Below are positions 23,802 to 35,319 of a stretch of DNA of 64,000 bases, in pieces. The notes beneath the pieces are model-generated. The model was not told where the DNA came from, made no database searches, and saw only the letters and a program-made list of their open reading frames with translations. This DNA comes from Microstegium vimineum (taxonomy: Eukaryota; Streptophyta; Magnoliopsida; Poales; Poaceae): positions 434,001 to 498,000 of the forward strand of contig CM039128.1 of the NCBI GenBank assembly GCA_022036555.1, written 5' to 3'. The position numbers and the translations under genes are program-made. Positions within the stretch are counted from its first letter, which is position 1. The number at the start of each line of letters is the position of its first letter.

Positions 23802-25064
23802 ATGGCCAAGTCGGTAGAGGATTTGGCGGTTCAGTTCGAATCGATGAACAAGCAGTTCGCCGGATTTCAAGTGATGATGAAGGAGACGTTGGATTCCTTG
23901 GGCGCTCTCAGATCCTGGCAAGTGACCGCAGACAAGGCGTTCAATGATCTGCGTGATCAGGCCGAAGGGGTGAAGGCGACCCTGGAGACGATGTCGGGTC
24001 GTGTGACCGTGGCGGCTTCGCGTATGGATTCATTGGAGATGAAGCTGTCAAAGGCTCCCATGGTAGCGCCATTTCCGCAACCACCACCGCGGGCTACTGG
24101 GGCGAGGAGGGTTGACCTCAACACAGCTCCCGGATCGTCCTCGAGCTCACCTTCGAGAGACGGGGAGCGGCCCATGGGGCACGACAGACACTGTGGCGGG
24201 ATCCTTGGACCCCGGCCGCAGGACATGGGAGGGGGTACGTTATTCGACTCAATTCCTATTACTGTTCCTATGCATGAGATGGGGTCTGGACATGCTCGTT
24301 CTCCTCCTTTTTCTAAGCTTGAGTTTCCGAAGTTTGATGGTGAAAACCCTCGCTTATGGCGCGACAATTGTGAAATATTTTTCGAGGTATATGCTGTTCA
24401 TCCGACGTTGAAGACCCGGTTTGCGGCCCTCAATTTCAAAGGTGTAGTGGCTTCATGGTTGCAAACGGTTCAGCGTCGAGCACAAGTCACCGATTGGGAT
24501 TATCTCTGTGAATTGGTGATGTCACGTTTTGATCGAGGCCGGTATCGGCTGCTATTGGTTCAATTTGAGAATCTGAAGCAGAAGGGCTCAGTTCTAGAAT
24601 ATCAAACTGAATTTGAGTAGATGGCTCATGGCATGATGTTGTACAATGATGGCTATGATGAGACATATTTTGTCAACCGATTCATGGTGGGTCTCAAGGA
24701 TGAAATCCGGACTGCTATCACTCTTCACCAACCAAAGGATGTAGCAACAACGTGTCTGTTGGCATCTTTGCAAGAAGAGGAGCTCCAGAAATGTAGAAGT
24801 AGGAGTGGAGGAAGAGATTTCACCAAGCCTAATTTCCGTTTTGGGATGGAGAAATTGAAGGGTGGAGAGCCTAAGAAGACTAAGACCAATTTCCAGAAAG
24901 CTGAAACTGATGATAAATTGGCATCTCTCAGGGATTTCAGAAGAAGGAATAGCCTGTGTTTCAAATGTGGAACTAAATGGGATAAGACTCACAAATGTCC
25001 AGCTCAAGTGCCACTTCATGTGGTGGAGGAATTATTGGATGCTCTCGAAGAAGTGGACCAAGAG
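23802..25064 (+). pseudogene. Chromovirus gag (interrupted)
   Basis: Gag packages the element's RNA. The frame from ATG 23802 encodes a coiled-coil-like N-terminal part, the conserved retroelement gag domain (FPKFDGENPRLWRDNCEIFF, then WDYLCELVMSRF) and, after an in-frame TAG at 24618-24620, a second half ending with the zinc knuckle CFKCGTKWDKTHKC. The solo LTR at 25065 interrupts it just after the knuckle. The product is not translatable as one protein. Confidence 0.85.
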
Positions 25065-26371
25065 TGTCGGTGTTATGACCCAGGGGGTCAAGACCACCGA
25101 CTAGTAAATTTGTATATTGCGTGCTCCCTCTCCCAGACGTGATGCAAGAAGAACACAAGATTTATCCTGGTTCGGGCACAGAAGGCCCTACGTCCAGCGG
25201 GGGAGGATGGATTGTATTATCTTGCACCGAAGTGCTCGTAAAGGGGGGGGGGGTACAAGCAGGTTTACACGGGGGTGCTCAGGATGAGCTGAGGCCTAGG
25301 GCTACCCTAGGTGGTCGGTTGATCGCTTGAAATGTTGATCAAGCAGTTGGGGTGGTGTATGCGACTTAGCTTTCGGTGTCAGAGTGCCCAAGCCGATATG
25401 AATGAGCTTCTTTGATTCCCCCCCTCTTCCTCTATCCCGGCGTCCCCTTTTATAGATCAAGGGGAGGTACGGGAGTACAGAGCCCTAAACTGTAGCGGCA
25501 TGGGGGGCGTGTTCGCGGCGCCATGCTGTCGAAGGGACGTCGGTTGCTGTAGCGGCGTGACCTTCCCATCCTTCTGGAGCTCCAGGGAATGGTGATGGTA
25601 GACTAGACGCTGCCGAACGTCGTGACGCAGTGCGGTCGGCCTTCTGTAGACAGGTATGAGTCCCACAGTTGACGCGGGACGGACTGGACGGGAACCATGC
25701 CGGAGTGGTTGGGGACAGTGGTCGAGCCCCCTGGTCGAGGCCAGCGTGACCCTGTCGTATCCCTGAAGACGCGGTCGAGGGCTACCTTGTTCATGGCTTG
25801 AGGGGGTGCCTCTGGATTCCGTACCGGCAACGTGGCTATAGCGGTCGCACGGTTGACGGAAGTCCCCGGCATGGGCGGCGAGTTGGTGGATTTGACTGCG
25901 GTGATGGGTGCCCATGGCGTTAGGCGGATCCCCTTTAACCCATACCGGGAGCAGGTGAGCTGACCGAGCCTCCTGCGCGCGGGTCGTTCGTTCGACCCCC
26001 TGTCCGTCAGTCGAGGTCGAGGCAGAGGGGTCATTCGTTTGACCTCCGTCCATCAGTCGAGGTAGAGGCGGACGCAGAGGCGGGGGGTCGTTCGAGCAAC
26101 CCCCGTCCGTCAGTCAAGGCGGACGCGGAGGGGTCGTTCGTTCGAGCCCTGTCCGTCAGTCGAGGTAGACGCGGAGGCGGGGTCCTTCCTTCTGTGTGTC
26201 CAGTAACGGGCCGGCCCATGACTGGTCACTGTTGTTGGCGAAGTCAGCCTTTGTTTGATGGGCCTTCTCCCACTGATTGGGTGGTTGATTGGATCCTGCC
26301 TTAAAAATGGTTGCTATGTTAAGCGTTAGATTATCACAAGTTTAGGGTACCCTTTACCTTTGTACCCGACA
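25065..26371 (+). mobile_element. Solo LTR, 1307 bp, nested in the chromovirus
   Basis: It begins TGTCGGTGTTATGACC and ends GTACCCGACA. It is flanked by AAGAG at 25060-25064 and 26372-26376. No internal retroelement domain is present, so the element was removed by LTR-LTR recombination. It contains a homopolymer G run near 25238 and a minisatellite at about 25970-26190. Confidence 0.93.
25970..26190. repeat. Minisatellite inside the solo LTR
   Basis: Units of about 45-65 bp contain GGGTCGTTCGTTCGA followed by CCGTCCGTCAGTCGAGG and a GCGGAGGCGG tail. About four imperfect copies are present. Confidence 0.8.
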
Positions 26372-29300
26372 AAGAGTATTCAGAGGTGGAAGATGTATCT
26401 GAAGAGATTGTGTTGGCTATAGGACAGGCTGCTTCTTCCTCACTGGTTAAGAGACGAACTATGAGAATTCATGGGCGAGTTGGCAAGATAGAAGTATTGA
26501 TACTCATAGACTCAGGCAGTGTGGGAACATTTATCAGTGAGAGACTGGCTCAACAGCTACAACTCTCCTTCAAGGACTGTACTCCAGCTAAGTTTATGAC
26601 TGCTGATGGCAGTCCAATGATTTGCACTTAGCAAATTCAAGATTTCCGGTGGACTACTCAGGGATATACTTTCACATCTTCTGCAGGCATTTTGCCATTG
26701 CAATGCTTTGACATGATTTTGGGCCAAGACTGGTTAGAGAGGTGCAGTCCCATGTGGGTTCACTGGGCAAAGAAACTAATGAAATTCACTATGAATGGCA
26801 AAAGGATTCAGTTACAAGGCTTGACTCAGGATATTTCTCAGTGCCAAGCCATATCCAACAATGGTCTTAAAGGTTTGTTGAACAGGCAGGCTGTTACTCA
26901 TTGTATTCAGCTCAAGGTGCAGGAAGAGGAGGGCACCATTGCAGCTGTGTCCATGGACGCTCAACTTTTGGCTATACCTGAGATACAACAGTTACTAAGC
27001 TCTTATGAGGATGTGTTTCAGACACCTACTACTTTACCTCCTAATAGGGCCTTTGACCATCACATTCAACTGATGCATGGTGCCCAACCAGTCCATTTGA
27101 GACCCTATAGGTACTCCCCAACACAGAAGGATGAGATTGAAACTCAGTTAACTACTATGTTGCAGAATGGAGTCATAAAACATAGTGACAGTCCTTATGC
27201 ATCTCCAGTCCTTTTGGTGAGGAAGAAGGATGGTTCTTGGAGATTTTGTGTGGACTACAGGCACTTGAATGCACAAACTGTTAAGAACAAGCATCCTATG
27301 CCTATAGTAGAGGAATTGATTGATGAGTTGGCAGGTGCTCATTGGTTTTCTAAATTGGATTTTAGGGCTGGCTACCATCAGATATGTCTTGACCCAGCTG
27401 ATACTCACAAGACATCATTCAAAACTCACAATGGCTTGTATGAGGTCTTAGTGATGCCTTTTGGTTTGGCCAATGCCCCAGCCACTTTTCAGGGAATCAT
27501 GAATTTGATATTTGCATTCCTGCTGAGGAAAGGTGTTCTAGTATTCATGGATGATATATTGATTTACTCCAAAACATTAGAGGAACATGTGGCATTGTTG
27601 AAGCAAGTATTAGAGATCTTGAGAGATCACAAATTCTACATCAAGTTGTCTAAATGCTCTTTTGCTCAGTCAGAGGTGGAGTACTTGGGACATGTCATCT
27701 CTGGTCAGGGGGTGGCTACTGAAGCATCAAAGATCACTGCAATAGCTAATTGGACTCAACCATCTACTCTGAAAGTAGTTAGAGGTTTATTGGGACTCAC
27801 TGGTTACTATAGAATGTTCATCAGAAATTATGGCATCATTTGTCGACCTTTGACTGATTTGCTGAAGAAACATGTACCATTTGTGTGGACTTCTGTTACT
27901 GAAACTGCATTTCAACACCTCAAGTCAGCTCTGATGCAAGCACCTATTCTTGGGTTACCTAATTTTGCCAAGACATTTGTAATTGAAACTGATGCCAGTG
28001 ACTTGGGCTTTGGGGCTGTGCTTATGCAAGAAGGCCATCCAATTGCTTACTTAAGCAAACCAGTCAGCATCAAGAACCAAGGTCTATCAACCTATGAGAA
28101 GGAATGCATGAATATTATTTTGGCAGTGGACAAATGGAGACCATATTTATAACATCAAGAATTTGTTATCAGGACTGATCATAGAAGTCTATTGCATCTT
28201 ACTGAACAAAGAGTGACGACTAAATTACAACAGAAAGCACTGCTTAAATTCATGGATTTGCAATACAAGATTGTCTATAAAGAGGGTTGCAACAATCAGG
28301 CTACAGATGCCCTTTCTAGATGCTATTCTCCTGAGTTTGTAGCATCTTTATCTTCCAGTCAGCCTGACTGGCTAGGAAAAGTGAAGGAAGGCTATGGGGA
28401 TGATTCCACAACTATTAAGCTGTTGGATAAATTGCAACAGAATGGTGGAATGTTGAGGGACTTCACTCTGGATGATGGTCTGATCAGGCATCAGGGCCGA
28501 ATTTGGTTGGGCTTGAACAAATTGGCGCGTAGTCATATTTTATTAGCTGTTCATAACTCTGGCATTGGAGGACATTCGGGGTTTACAACAACCTATTATC
28601 GCATCAAGAAAGTCTTCAGCTGGCCTGACATGAAAGCAAACATCCGGCAGTTCATTACTTCTTGTGGAACTTGTCAGCAGGCTAAGATTGACCATTGCAA
28701 ACCCTCAGGGCTCTTACAACCATTACCAGTTCCAGCTCAAGCTTGGCACACAGTCTGTTTAGACTTCATTGAAGGATTACCCAAATCCAATCGTTATGAT
28801 ACCATTCTGGTGGTGGTTGACAAGTTTAGCAAATATGGACACTTCATTCCACTGTCTCATCCATACACTACCCTCCAAGTGGCTCAAGTCTTTCTTGATC
28901 ACATTTATAAGTTGCATGGGCTGCCAGAACAGATAGTGTCTGATCGAGATCGTATCTTTACCAGTGCCTTATGGACACAATTATTCAAGCTCACGGACAC
29001 AAAGCTGCTGATGAGCTCTTCCTATCATCCACAAACGGATGGGCAAACTGAAAGATTAAATCGGTGTTTGGAAGGATTCCTGAGATGCTATGTTCAGTCA
29101 TGCCCTCGACAGTGGCAGAAGTGGTTACCCATTGCAGAGTATTGGTACAACACGTGCTTTCACTCAGCTTCGGGATTTTCTCCGTTTGAGGTTTTATATG
29201 GCCATCAACCTCGACATTTCGGAATTACCAACACTACATAGTGCCATGTACCTGATCTGGAACAATGGTTGTTAGAACGCAATTTACTTCAAGATGTGGT

Positions 29301-29778
29301 TCGACATCATCTCACTCGAGCTCAACAGCTTATGAAGTATCATGCTGATCAACACCGTCAGGAGAAGGTGTTTGCAGTTGGGGATAAGGTCTACTTACGA
29401 TTACAACCATACATTCAGTCTTCGGTGGCACCTCGGGGAAATCAGAAGCTCTGTTATCGGTATTTTGGCCATTTTGCTGTGCTAGAACGCATTGGTGCAG
29501 TGGCTTATCGCTTGGACCTGCCCTATGACTGTCACATCCATTCAGTCATTCATGTATCTCAGTTGAAGACCCACGTTCCTCCGCATGAAGTTCTGGAAGC
29601 TGATGTAAGTACAGTTCCCTTGGATTCTTCTGCTCAGCCCATGCCAATTCAAGTCTTAGCAACACGGATGGTCCGCAAGGGTGCGTCCACCATATCACAG
29701 ATCCAAGTGTAGTGGGACGACCTTTCTCCGACATTGTTGACATGGGAGGAAGTGAAAGATTTTCGTCACCGCTTTCCA
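26372..29778 (+). pseudogene. Chromovirus pol: protease, RT, RNase H, integrase, chromodomain
   Basis: These are the element's replication enzymes. Protease motif LIDSGSVGTFIS lies near 26505. Reverse transcriptase spans about 27000-27640, with KKDGSWRFCVDYRHLN and the catalytic block VFMDDILIYS near 27540. RNase H begins at IETDASDLGFGAVL near 27985. The integrase zinc region (HNSGIGGHSG, then CGTCQQAK) is near 28555-28685 and its core (DFIEGLPKS, VSDRDRIFTS, HPQTDGQTERLN) at 28760-29070. The C-terminal part holds VIHVSQLK and a chromodomain-like WDDLSPTLLTWE. In-frame stops at 26629, 28150, 29239 and 29710 break it. Confidence 0.93.
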
Positions 29779-29822
29779 TTGTTTCCAGCTTGAGGACAAG
29801 CTGGTGATTGAGGAGGAGGCAA

Positions 29823-30121
29823 TGTCAGGAACCGGCGTAACGACCTCTGCTAGCATAGGCTACTATTGGTTGTCTGGCAATAGGAACAAGTGGTCAGTGT
29901 GTGTCTGCCAGTGGGTCCTGGATGGTGTCCGGTAGCGTTGTATATAAAGCATGTGTGTGGTGGCCGGTGGGAGGCATGAAAAGCATAACCGAATTCTGTT
30001 ATCCTCATTCTATAAGAACTATACCTCTGTTCTTCCTCTATTCATCCCTAAACTCTGAATCCTTCTCTAGATTCCGTTCTGAGTTAACAAAAACCGTCCG
30101 ATCCCCAGTGGGATTGTGACA
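29823..30121 (+). repeat. 3' LTR of the chromovirus
   Basis: It begins TGTCAGGAACC and ends GGGATTGTGACA, followed by the CACCA duplication. It is slightly shorter than the 5' LTR. Confidence 0.95.
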
Positions 30122-30391
30122 CACCACCATGCAGCTCTTCGACACCACACGCCGCTGCCTCCGACTAGAGGTGGAGGAGCTAATGATGTTGCGGTGGCTA
30201 GCCATGGAGACGACATGCACCGTAAGGGCGGTTGTGGAGCCCATGCTGAAACGCACTTCGGCTGGGACGCCATGGACGGGCTCTTATGCAGGTACAACCT
30301 CCTTCTCGAGGCATACTACCGAAGCAACACCAATAGAAACAAGGACGATCTCACCAACGTCTTCCTCGTCTTGGAGAAGAAACACCATTAG

Positions 30392-31680
30392 CTAGGTAGT
30401 GCTACCTCTTGTTGCTGCAACTTTTTTTTCTAGCTCCAATCTCCATCGACGATCGTCCTCTGTTTCCTTCTAGATTTTTTTTACATGCCGGCCTAGCTAC
30501 CAGTTTTCTATCGACTAGTACTAGCTAGCTTCGACGATCAATTCCTTCCTTCTTACTTTACTTTGTAAAAATCTATGTATCTTGTGCTCCTGCAGTGCTG
30601 TCAATCAATTACAATGAAGTTTGAAAAATACACCCTTCAATTATCTTTTATAAGACCCACACACATGTGTATCAAGATTCAATCTTTAAACATGTGCATC
30701 AAGATTCAATCTTTAAAATCTTTAACCAATAGTTTGACTAACAATTTTTTAATTACTATTATAATACAAACATGCTAGGGTAGATTTATAATTAAGTACA
30801 ATCCCTTCATCCCAAATTATAAGACATACCAATAATCTTGGAGAGTCAAAGTATTTTAAGTTTGTAAAAGGGGACGAAGTGAGTAAGTATGCATATTTTC
30901 AAAATGGTCAGTATACTACAAATCAACCGCTCACAGCTAGCGTCGCTGACACCCTCTCCCAGAAACTTGCTCGGTCCCCCTGCTCTCTTCTAACTGAACC
31001 TTCATAGTTTCATTAGGTTTGTGGATCCTTGTTGATATAGGGTTTGGTTTTGGTATCATTGACGAGGTGGCGGCAACAATGGTACTTTGAAATAAGGTCT
31101 CTTCGGTCTCTCCCTACCTCAATGACATTCGATTTGACGTCGATGAAAGACTAGCGAGAGTTTGGTATATCAGATTTGTTGATCTTCTTCACATCTTGAT
31201 AGTTAGCGTGTTTATCAGACAAAACAGTTTGTTGGCTTTCGAAGCGGTGATCTTGACATCTTCTTTTGGTTTGTTGTACTATAAGGTATGGAATTGTCAA
31301 TATTCTGTTTTGATGGTGGATGATTGTAGGCATGCGTTTATTGGAGGATTCCTCTAGTCGGTGTTCTCTAAGTCGTTACTAGATCTCGCTATTAGCAACA
31401 AGTGGATTTTGTGGTCTTCAAAGCCATATGCTGGCGAGGGTGTTTGCAATTGGTTCTTTTCTTTACTGCCTTTGTAGTGCGATTTTCAAGCTCTGGCAGG
31501 TAGTGGATCTCCGAAAGAAGAAGACGACTCATTCGGTCTTTGATGTACAATATTTTAAAGGTCATGTTGTGTCTTTTTTGTCCATTGATTGTACTAGACT
31601 TTGTTTTCCTTAAGATATATCAGATCTGAAAACACTCTTTTGAGCAAAGAATATGGCACCGAATTATACATTTCTACAAT
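30392..31680. other. Spacer between retrotransposons; no gene recognised
   Basis: The DNA is AT-rich with a short direct repeat at about 30668-30720 (CATGTG, ATCAAGATTCAATCTTTAAA twice). A Stowaway-like remnant (CCCTTCATCCCAAATTATAAG) lies near 30805. The segment 30950-31650 has no convincing frame or recognised repeat ends. Confidence 0.5.
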
Positions 31681-31685
31681 ACTAC

Positions 31686-33025
31686 TGTCGGATACCTAGA
31701 AATAGGGTACCCAATTTACTGCCCTCCGCAAAAACCAAATCAGCCTCGAGGGCTCTCCGCCCCGTCCGATCCAGGGTGACGTCATCACGCGCGGGGGCTC
31801 TTCATCCCCAAATCAACCAAGACCGCTACTTCCCCTCGGAGGATCTTTGCCTTGCCCGAGCTAGGGTGACGTTATCCGTGACGCCACCTATCCTTGGGGG
31901 GCTCCTTCGCCTCGCCTGAGCCCAGGAGGTGTCATCCGTGACATCATCCACCCTCGGGGCCCCCTTCGCCTCGCCCAAGCCCAGGAGGCATCATCCGTGA
32001 CGTCAACCACCCTCGGGGGATCCATCTCTCGTCTGAGTCCAGGAGACGTCATCAGTGACGTCATCCGCCCTCGGGGGCTCTTTCGTCTCATCCGAGTCTA
32101 GGAGACGTCATCCGTGACGTCATCCACCCTCGAGGGCTCTTCCGCCTCGTACGAGCTAGGGAGACATCATCCGTGACGTATCCCTGCCCTCGGAGGTCTC
32201 ATCGCCACTAGTGGCCAGGGGCGTCCTAGCCCATATAGTCAAAAGTCCCACAGTGCCCTTCGTCCTCAGGGATGGGGTTCAAGGCATGAGTCGTCATGCC
32301 TACCCCTGTTTCCCCCCTTCGGTACAAGGTCCTGTGCTGCCTAACCGATGTCTTACGTGCACTACACCCGCGCCATACCTTCGACGGACACTCAAACATG
32401 AATTAGGGCGTCATCAGCCCTGTATGATGGAACACGGGGGTGCCTGGCCCTGTGCGACCAACCCCAGCCCATGCCCAGGTAAGGGAACAACGGAAGTCCC
32501 AGTCTCAAGGCGCGTGGCTACAACACAACAAGGACGAACAGGACCCAGACGTGTGTCTACTGGCGCAATCTTCCTCAGGAAGGAAGACAGAAAGAAGACG
32601 AAGCTCTCCCTCGGCAGCAGCCCAAGTCGGGCCCACGTTCATTTTCTCTCTCTACTGTACTCCTCCATCTCTCCCTACGTATAAAGGGGGAGAATGGACC
32701 TCCAATCTCTCTCTCTCGACATTCCAACACTCATTCACACACACACACACAAACTCAAACTCGCATTCATGCGAACACACACCAGAACCAAGAACCTCAA
32801 ACGCACGAGACCTGGGAACCGGCTTCCCTCTCTCACCAAAGCTTGTAGCTCCCCTCTACGAGCCCTCCACGCTCGGTAACACGACTCCGCAGTAAACTGG
32901 ACGTAGGGCATTCGTGCCCGAACCAGTATAAACCTCTGTGTTCTCCGAGCGTAACCATCCGAACTCCGACACACTTAGAAATTTACTCATTGGCCGTCTA
33001 GAGCCCGCCATTTTAGACATCGACA
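31686..33025 (+). repeat. 5' LTR of the large Gypsy element
   Basis: It is 1340 bp long. It contains a minisatellite rich in TGACGTCA words at 31740-32190, a TATA-like TATAAAG at about 32680, a CA run near 32738, and the terminal block CATCGACA. The matching 3' copy has one extra partial minisatellite unit near 59780. Confidence 0.95.
31740..32190 (+). promoter_or_regulatory. LTR minisatellite with repeated TGACGTCA-like sites
   Basis: Seven to eight units of about 55 bp carry CTCGGGGGCTC and pairs of GTGACGTCATCC or degenerate forms. TGACGTCA is the palindromic core bound by plant bZIP/TGA factors. The array lies 0.5-0.9 kb before the TATA-like box of the same LTR and recurs at about 59612-60075 in the 3' LTR. 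The regulatory role is inferred. Confidence 0.6.
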
Positions 33026-33078
33026 GTTGGCGCGCCAGGTAGGGGACCTTTGCGTGTCACCCGTATTTTCGAGTTTCG

Positions 33079-35310
33079 GATGGCTGATCGCCACGTTGAT
33101 TTTGCTCCGGGCTCCATTGTCCATTTTGGTAGCCTGGACTTCCGGTGCCAGGGGCAGGGGACCGACTTGGCTCTCCGTCGCCCTATGGCATCCTCCGAGG
33201 TAGCCGTGGATGCCATCACCGCATCCATGGCCCAGCTCCATCTATCTCTCCCCCGGGGAACAAGTCGCCCATGGGGCGGTCGTCCCGCGGGCTAACTATC
33301 CTCAGTTCGAGCGCCAGCTCGACACGCTTATGGGGCCTCAGTCAACTCAGGAGTCCTTGCACAACCTCTACTTCGCGTTCTCCAACGTGATGGCGCAGCT
33401 CGCAGGAGGACAGCCGCTCTCTCCGGGGCACGCCAAGGCGTCCGTCCCGGAGGCGCAACCTTTCGGCATAAGGGATGCCGCCACATCTTATGCGGAGATG
33501 GTGGCCGCATGGTTCCATGCTGACCCCATGGAAGGGACACACCTAGGGATAGCGTCTCACCATCCCCGCTCCGTCTCCGATCTCATCACGAGCTCCGAGG
33601 CCACATCTTACGCCGACTCGAGCCGCGGGAGCGTCGATCCCTGGGACCCCCTGGACTTCGACGGCCTGAGGGATCAAGAGGCCCTTCATGGTTTCCTCCA
33701 GGCCAGCGATTATCTGCTCGACTCCGGCTCGAGCGATCCCAGCGACGACCACAACCGCGAGTGCTTCATGTGCGACACACCTCCACCTAGAGCCGCTTCC
33801 GACCCCACCCTCATCAACGAGGAGGGTGACGATGGCGACGACAACCACACGCCCGTGCGCCAGACGGGCGTTCCGGTACCTCAGCCACGGCCCGACCTGC
33901 AGTTTTTGGAGGCCTGGCAGCAGCAACTTCGTGACCTCCGCGACATAGAGCAACAGCTCGCGGACCGCCAGCGAAAGGTGACGTTCGAGCGCGAGAAGCT
34001 TGAACACGAAGCCGCCAGGGATCCCGCAGAGCCCCGCGCTCGCAGGGAAGCCCGAGCGGTATACCACCGCATCATCAACGACAAGCACGACATGCCACAG
34101 TCTGCACGGGCAAGCCAGAATATCGTTGCAGCGAGGATCATGCTCTGCAACCTTCCGATCCCAGATGCTCCCGATGGCAAGCTCGCTCACGATGAGCTGA
34201 AGATCCTTCTGGAGCGGGCCGCGGAACAACAGGCGGAGAGATCCACATCGCGGAGGCGTGGGCTCAGCACCGGCCACCCAGCCAGAGCGACTCCTAATGA
34301 CCGCGAGGGGTCTGTCCACCCGGACCCCGCACCAGCCGAACACCGACGCCCGACCGTGCACGCTCGCGTAGGCGAAAAGCGTGACGTGCGCGACACGCTC
34401 AACGCGCACAAGCACGCCAAGCAGGACGACGCAAGCCGAGGCTACCACGTCCGACATGGCGGCCGATACGATAGCGATGAAGACCGGCGTCCCACGCCGA
34501 AGCCACCGGGCCCCTTGGCGTTCATTCGCGACATCCGGTGCGCACTGTTTCCGCACCCTTTTCGACAACCAACCAACATCGTCTGGTATTCCGGGGAAAC
34601 GCACCGCGGGCTCTGGCTCAACGACTACCACCTCGTCTGTCAGGCCGACGGCGCGGACGATGACGATTTCATCATCCGCAACCTGCCTCTCCATCTTTCA
34701 GACTCGACCCGCATGTGGCTCGAGCACCTACCTCCCAACACCATTGATGGGTGGGAGTCCCTGCGACAGGCCTTTGTCGGGAACTTCCAAGGCACCTACA
34801 CGCGCCCAGGAAACCCCTGGGACCTCCGCAGCTACAGACAGATGGCGGACTAGACCCTCCGGGATTACATTCGTTGTTTCCCTCCGGGATTACATTCGTC
34901 ATTTCTCCCAGCAGTGCACCAAGCTCCCGACCACGGCCAACGCGGACATGGTTGGGATGTTTCTCGCAGGCACCACCTGCAAAAGGCTAGTGCAACCCTC
35001 GCACCACCGAATGACTCCTCGACATTGCCACGAGCTACGGGTCGGGAGAAGAGGCGGTTGGTGCAATCTTCCACCCCGACAAGGGAAAGGGCAAGGAAGT
35101 CGAGAGACCGCTGGCAAAGGCGGCTCGAATTGCACCCAGAACAGGAACAAGAAGAAGGGCAAGCCGCAGCGTGGCGGTGGTGACAACGTCATCGCGGTAG
35201 CAGACCGCAAGCCTCCCCGTCCCCAGGGCGGGAACAAGGTGGGCAAGTTCGATGACATGCTCACAAAGCCATTCTCGTACCAGAGTGGACCGGTCAAGCA
35301 CACACTCTAG
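33079..35310 (+). pseudogene. Gag of the large Gypsy element (frameshifted)
   Basis: The N-terminal part starts near ATG 33079 (MADRHVDFAPG) and then shifts into the long frame 33210-34853. That frame has an acidic central region and a Gln/Arg-rich coiled-coil-like stretch (LRDIEQQLADRQRK). The conserved gag domain is PTNIVWYSGETHRGLWLNDY, then DSTRMWLEHLPP and LRQAFVGNFQGTY. A TAG at 34851 and a 27-bp local duplication (34855-34905) break the frame. Downstream pieces (LRDYIR, FSQQCTKLP, DMVGMFLAGTT) belong to the same domain. I see no zinc knuckle. Confidence 0.8.
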
Positions 35311-35319
35311 CAGTGTGAG

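Larger units (their letters stand above)
23356..30121 (+). mobile_element. Ty3/Gypsy chromovirus-type LTR retrotransposon, complete but defective
   Basis: Two LTRs of about 300 bp start TG and end CA, with the duplication CACCA at 23351-23355 and 30122-30126. A primer-binding site starting TGGTATCAGA (initiator tRNA-Met type) follows the 5' LTR. A purine tract (GAGGAGGAGGCAA) precedes the 3' LTR. Domain order is gag, protease, reverse transcriptase, RNase H, integrase and a degenerate chromodomain, which defines a chromovirus. Several in-frame stops (24618, 26629, 28150, 29239, 29710) and a nested solo LTR make it non-functional. Confidence 0.95.
22991..30391 (+). pseudogene. SABATH-type carboxyl methyltransferase relic split by a retrotransposon
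   Basis: SABATH enzymes methylate small acids such as salicylate, benzoate or jasmonate using S-adenosylmethionine. The left part (about 23180-23355) encodes the segment preceding the active-site C-terminus: a repeated ALMDMA stretch, GLVDENRVHTFNAPYY, then after a frame change AKEGSFTV. The right part (30122-30391) continues with TMQLFDTTR, VRAVVEPML and, after another frame change, HFGWDAMDGLL, ending FLVLEKKHH before TAG. Removing the element and one CACCA copy lets the two parts read across the insertion point in one frame, so the gene existed before the insertion. Further left (22991-23170) a short frame with CDGKLSYDDNSDFQ may be older gene sequence. The N-terminal substrate and cofactor regions are missing and at least two frameshifts are present. 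Family assignment is from motif memory. Confidence 0.65.

Noticed and set aside
25970..26190. Regularly spaced repeats that could suggest a CRISPR-like array
   Set aside because: Units are contiguous and imperfect with no unique spacers, and they sit inside an LTR of a plant retrotransposon.
33543..34694. 383-codon minus-strand frame opposite Gypsy gag
   Set aside because: It mirrors the gag codon pattern. The plus frame has clear gag motifs, whereas this frame has none. It is distinct from the genuine antisense gene at 36695-39704.
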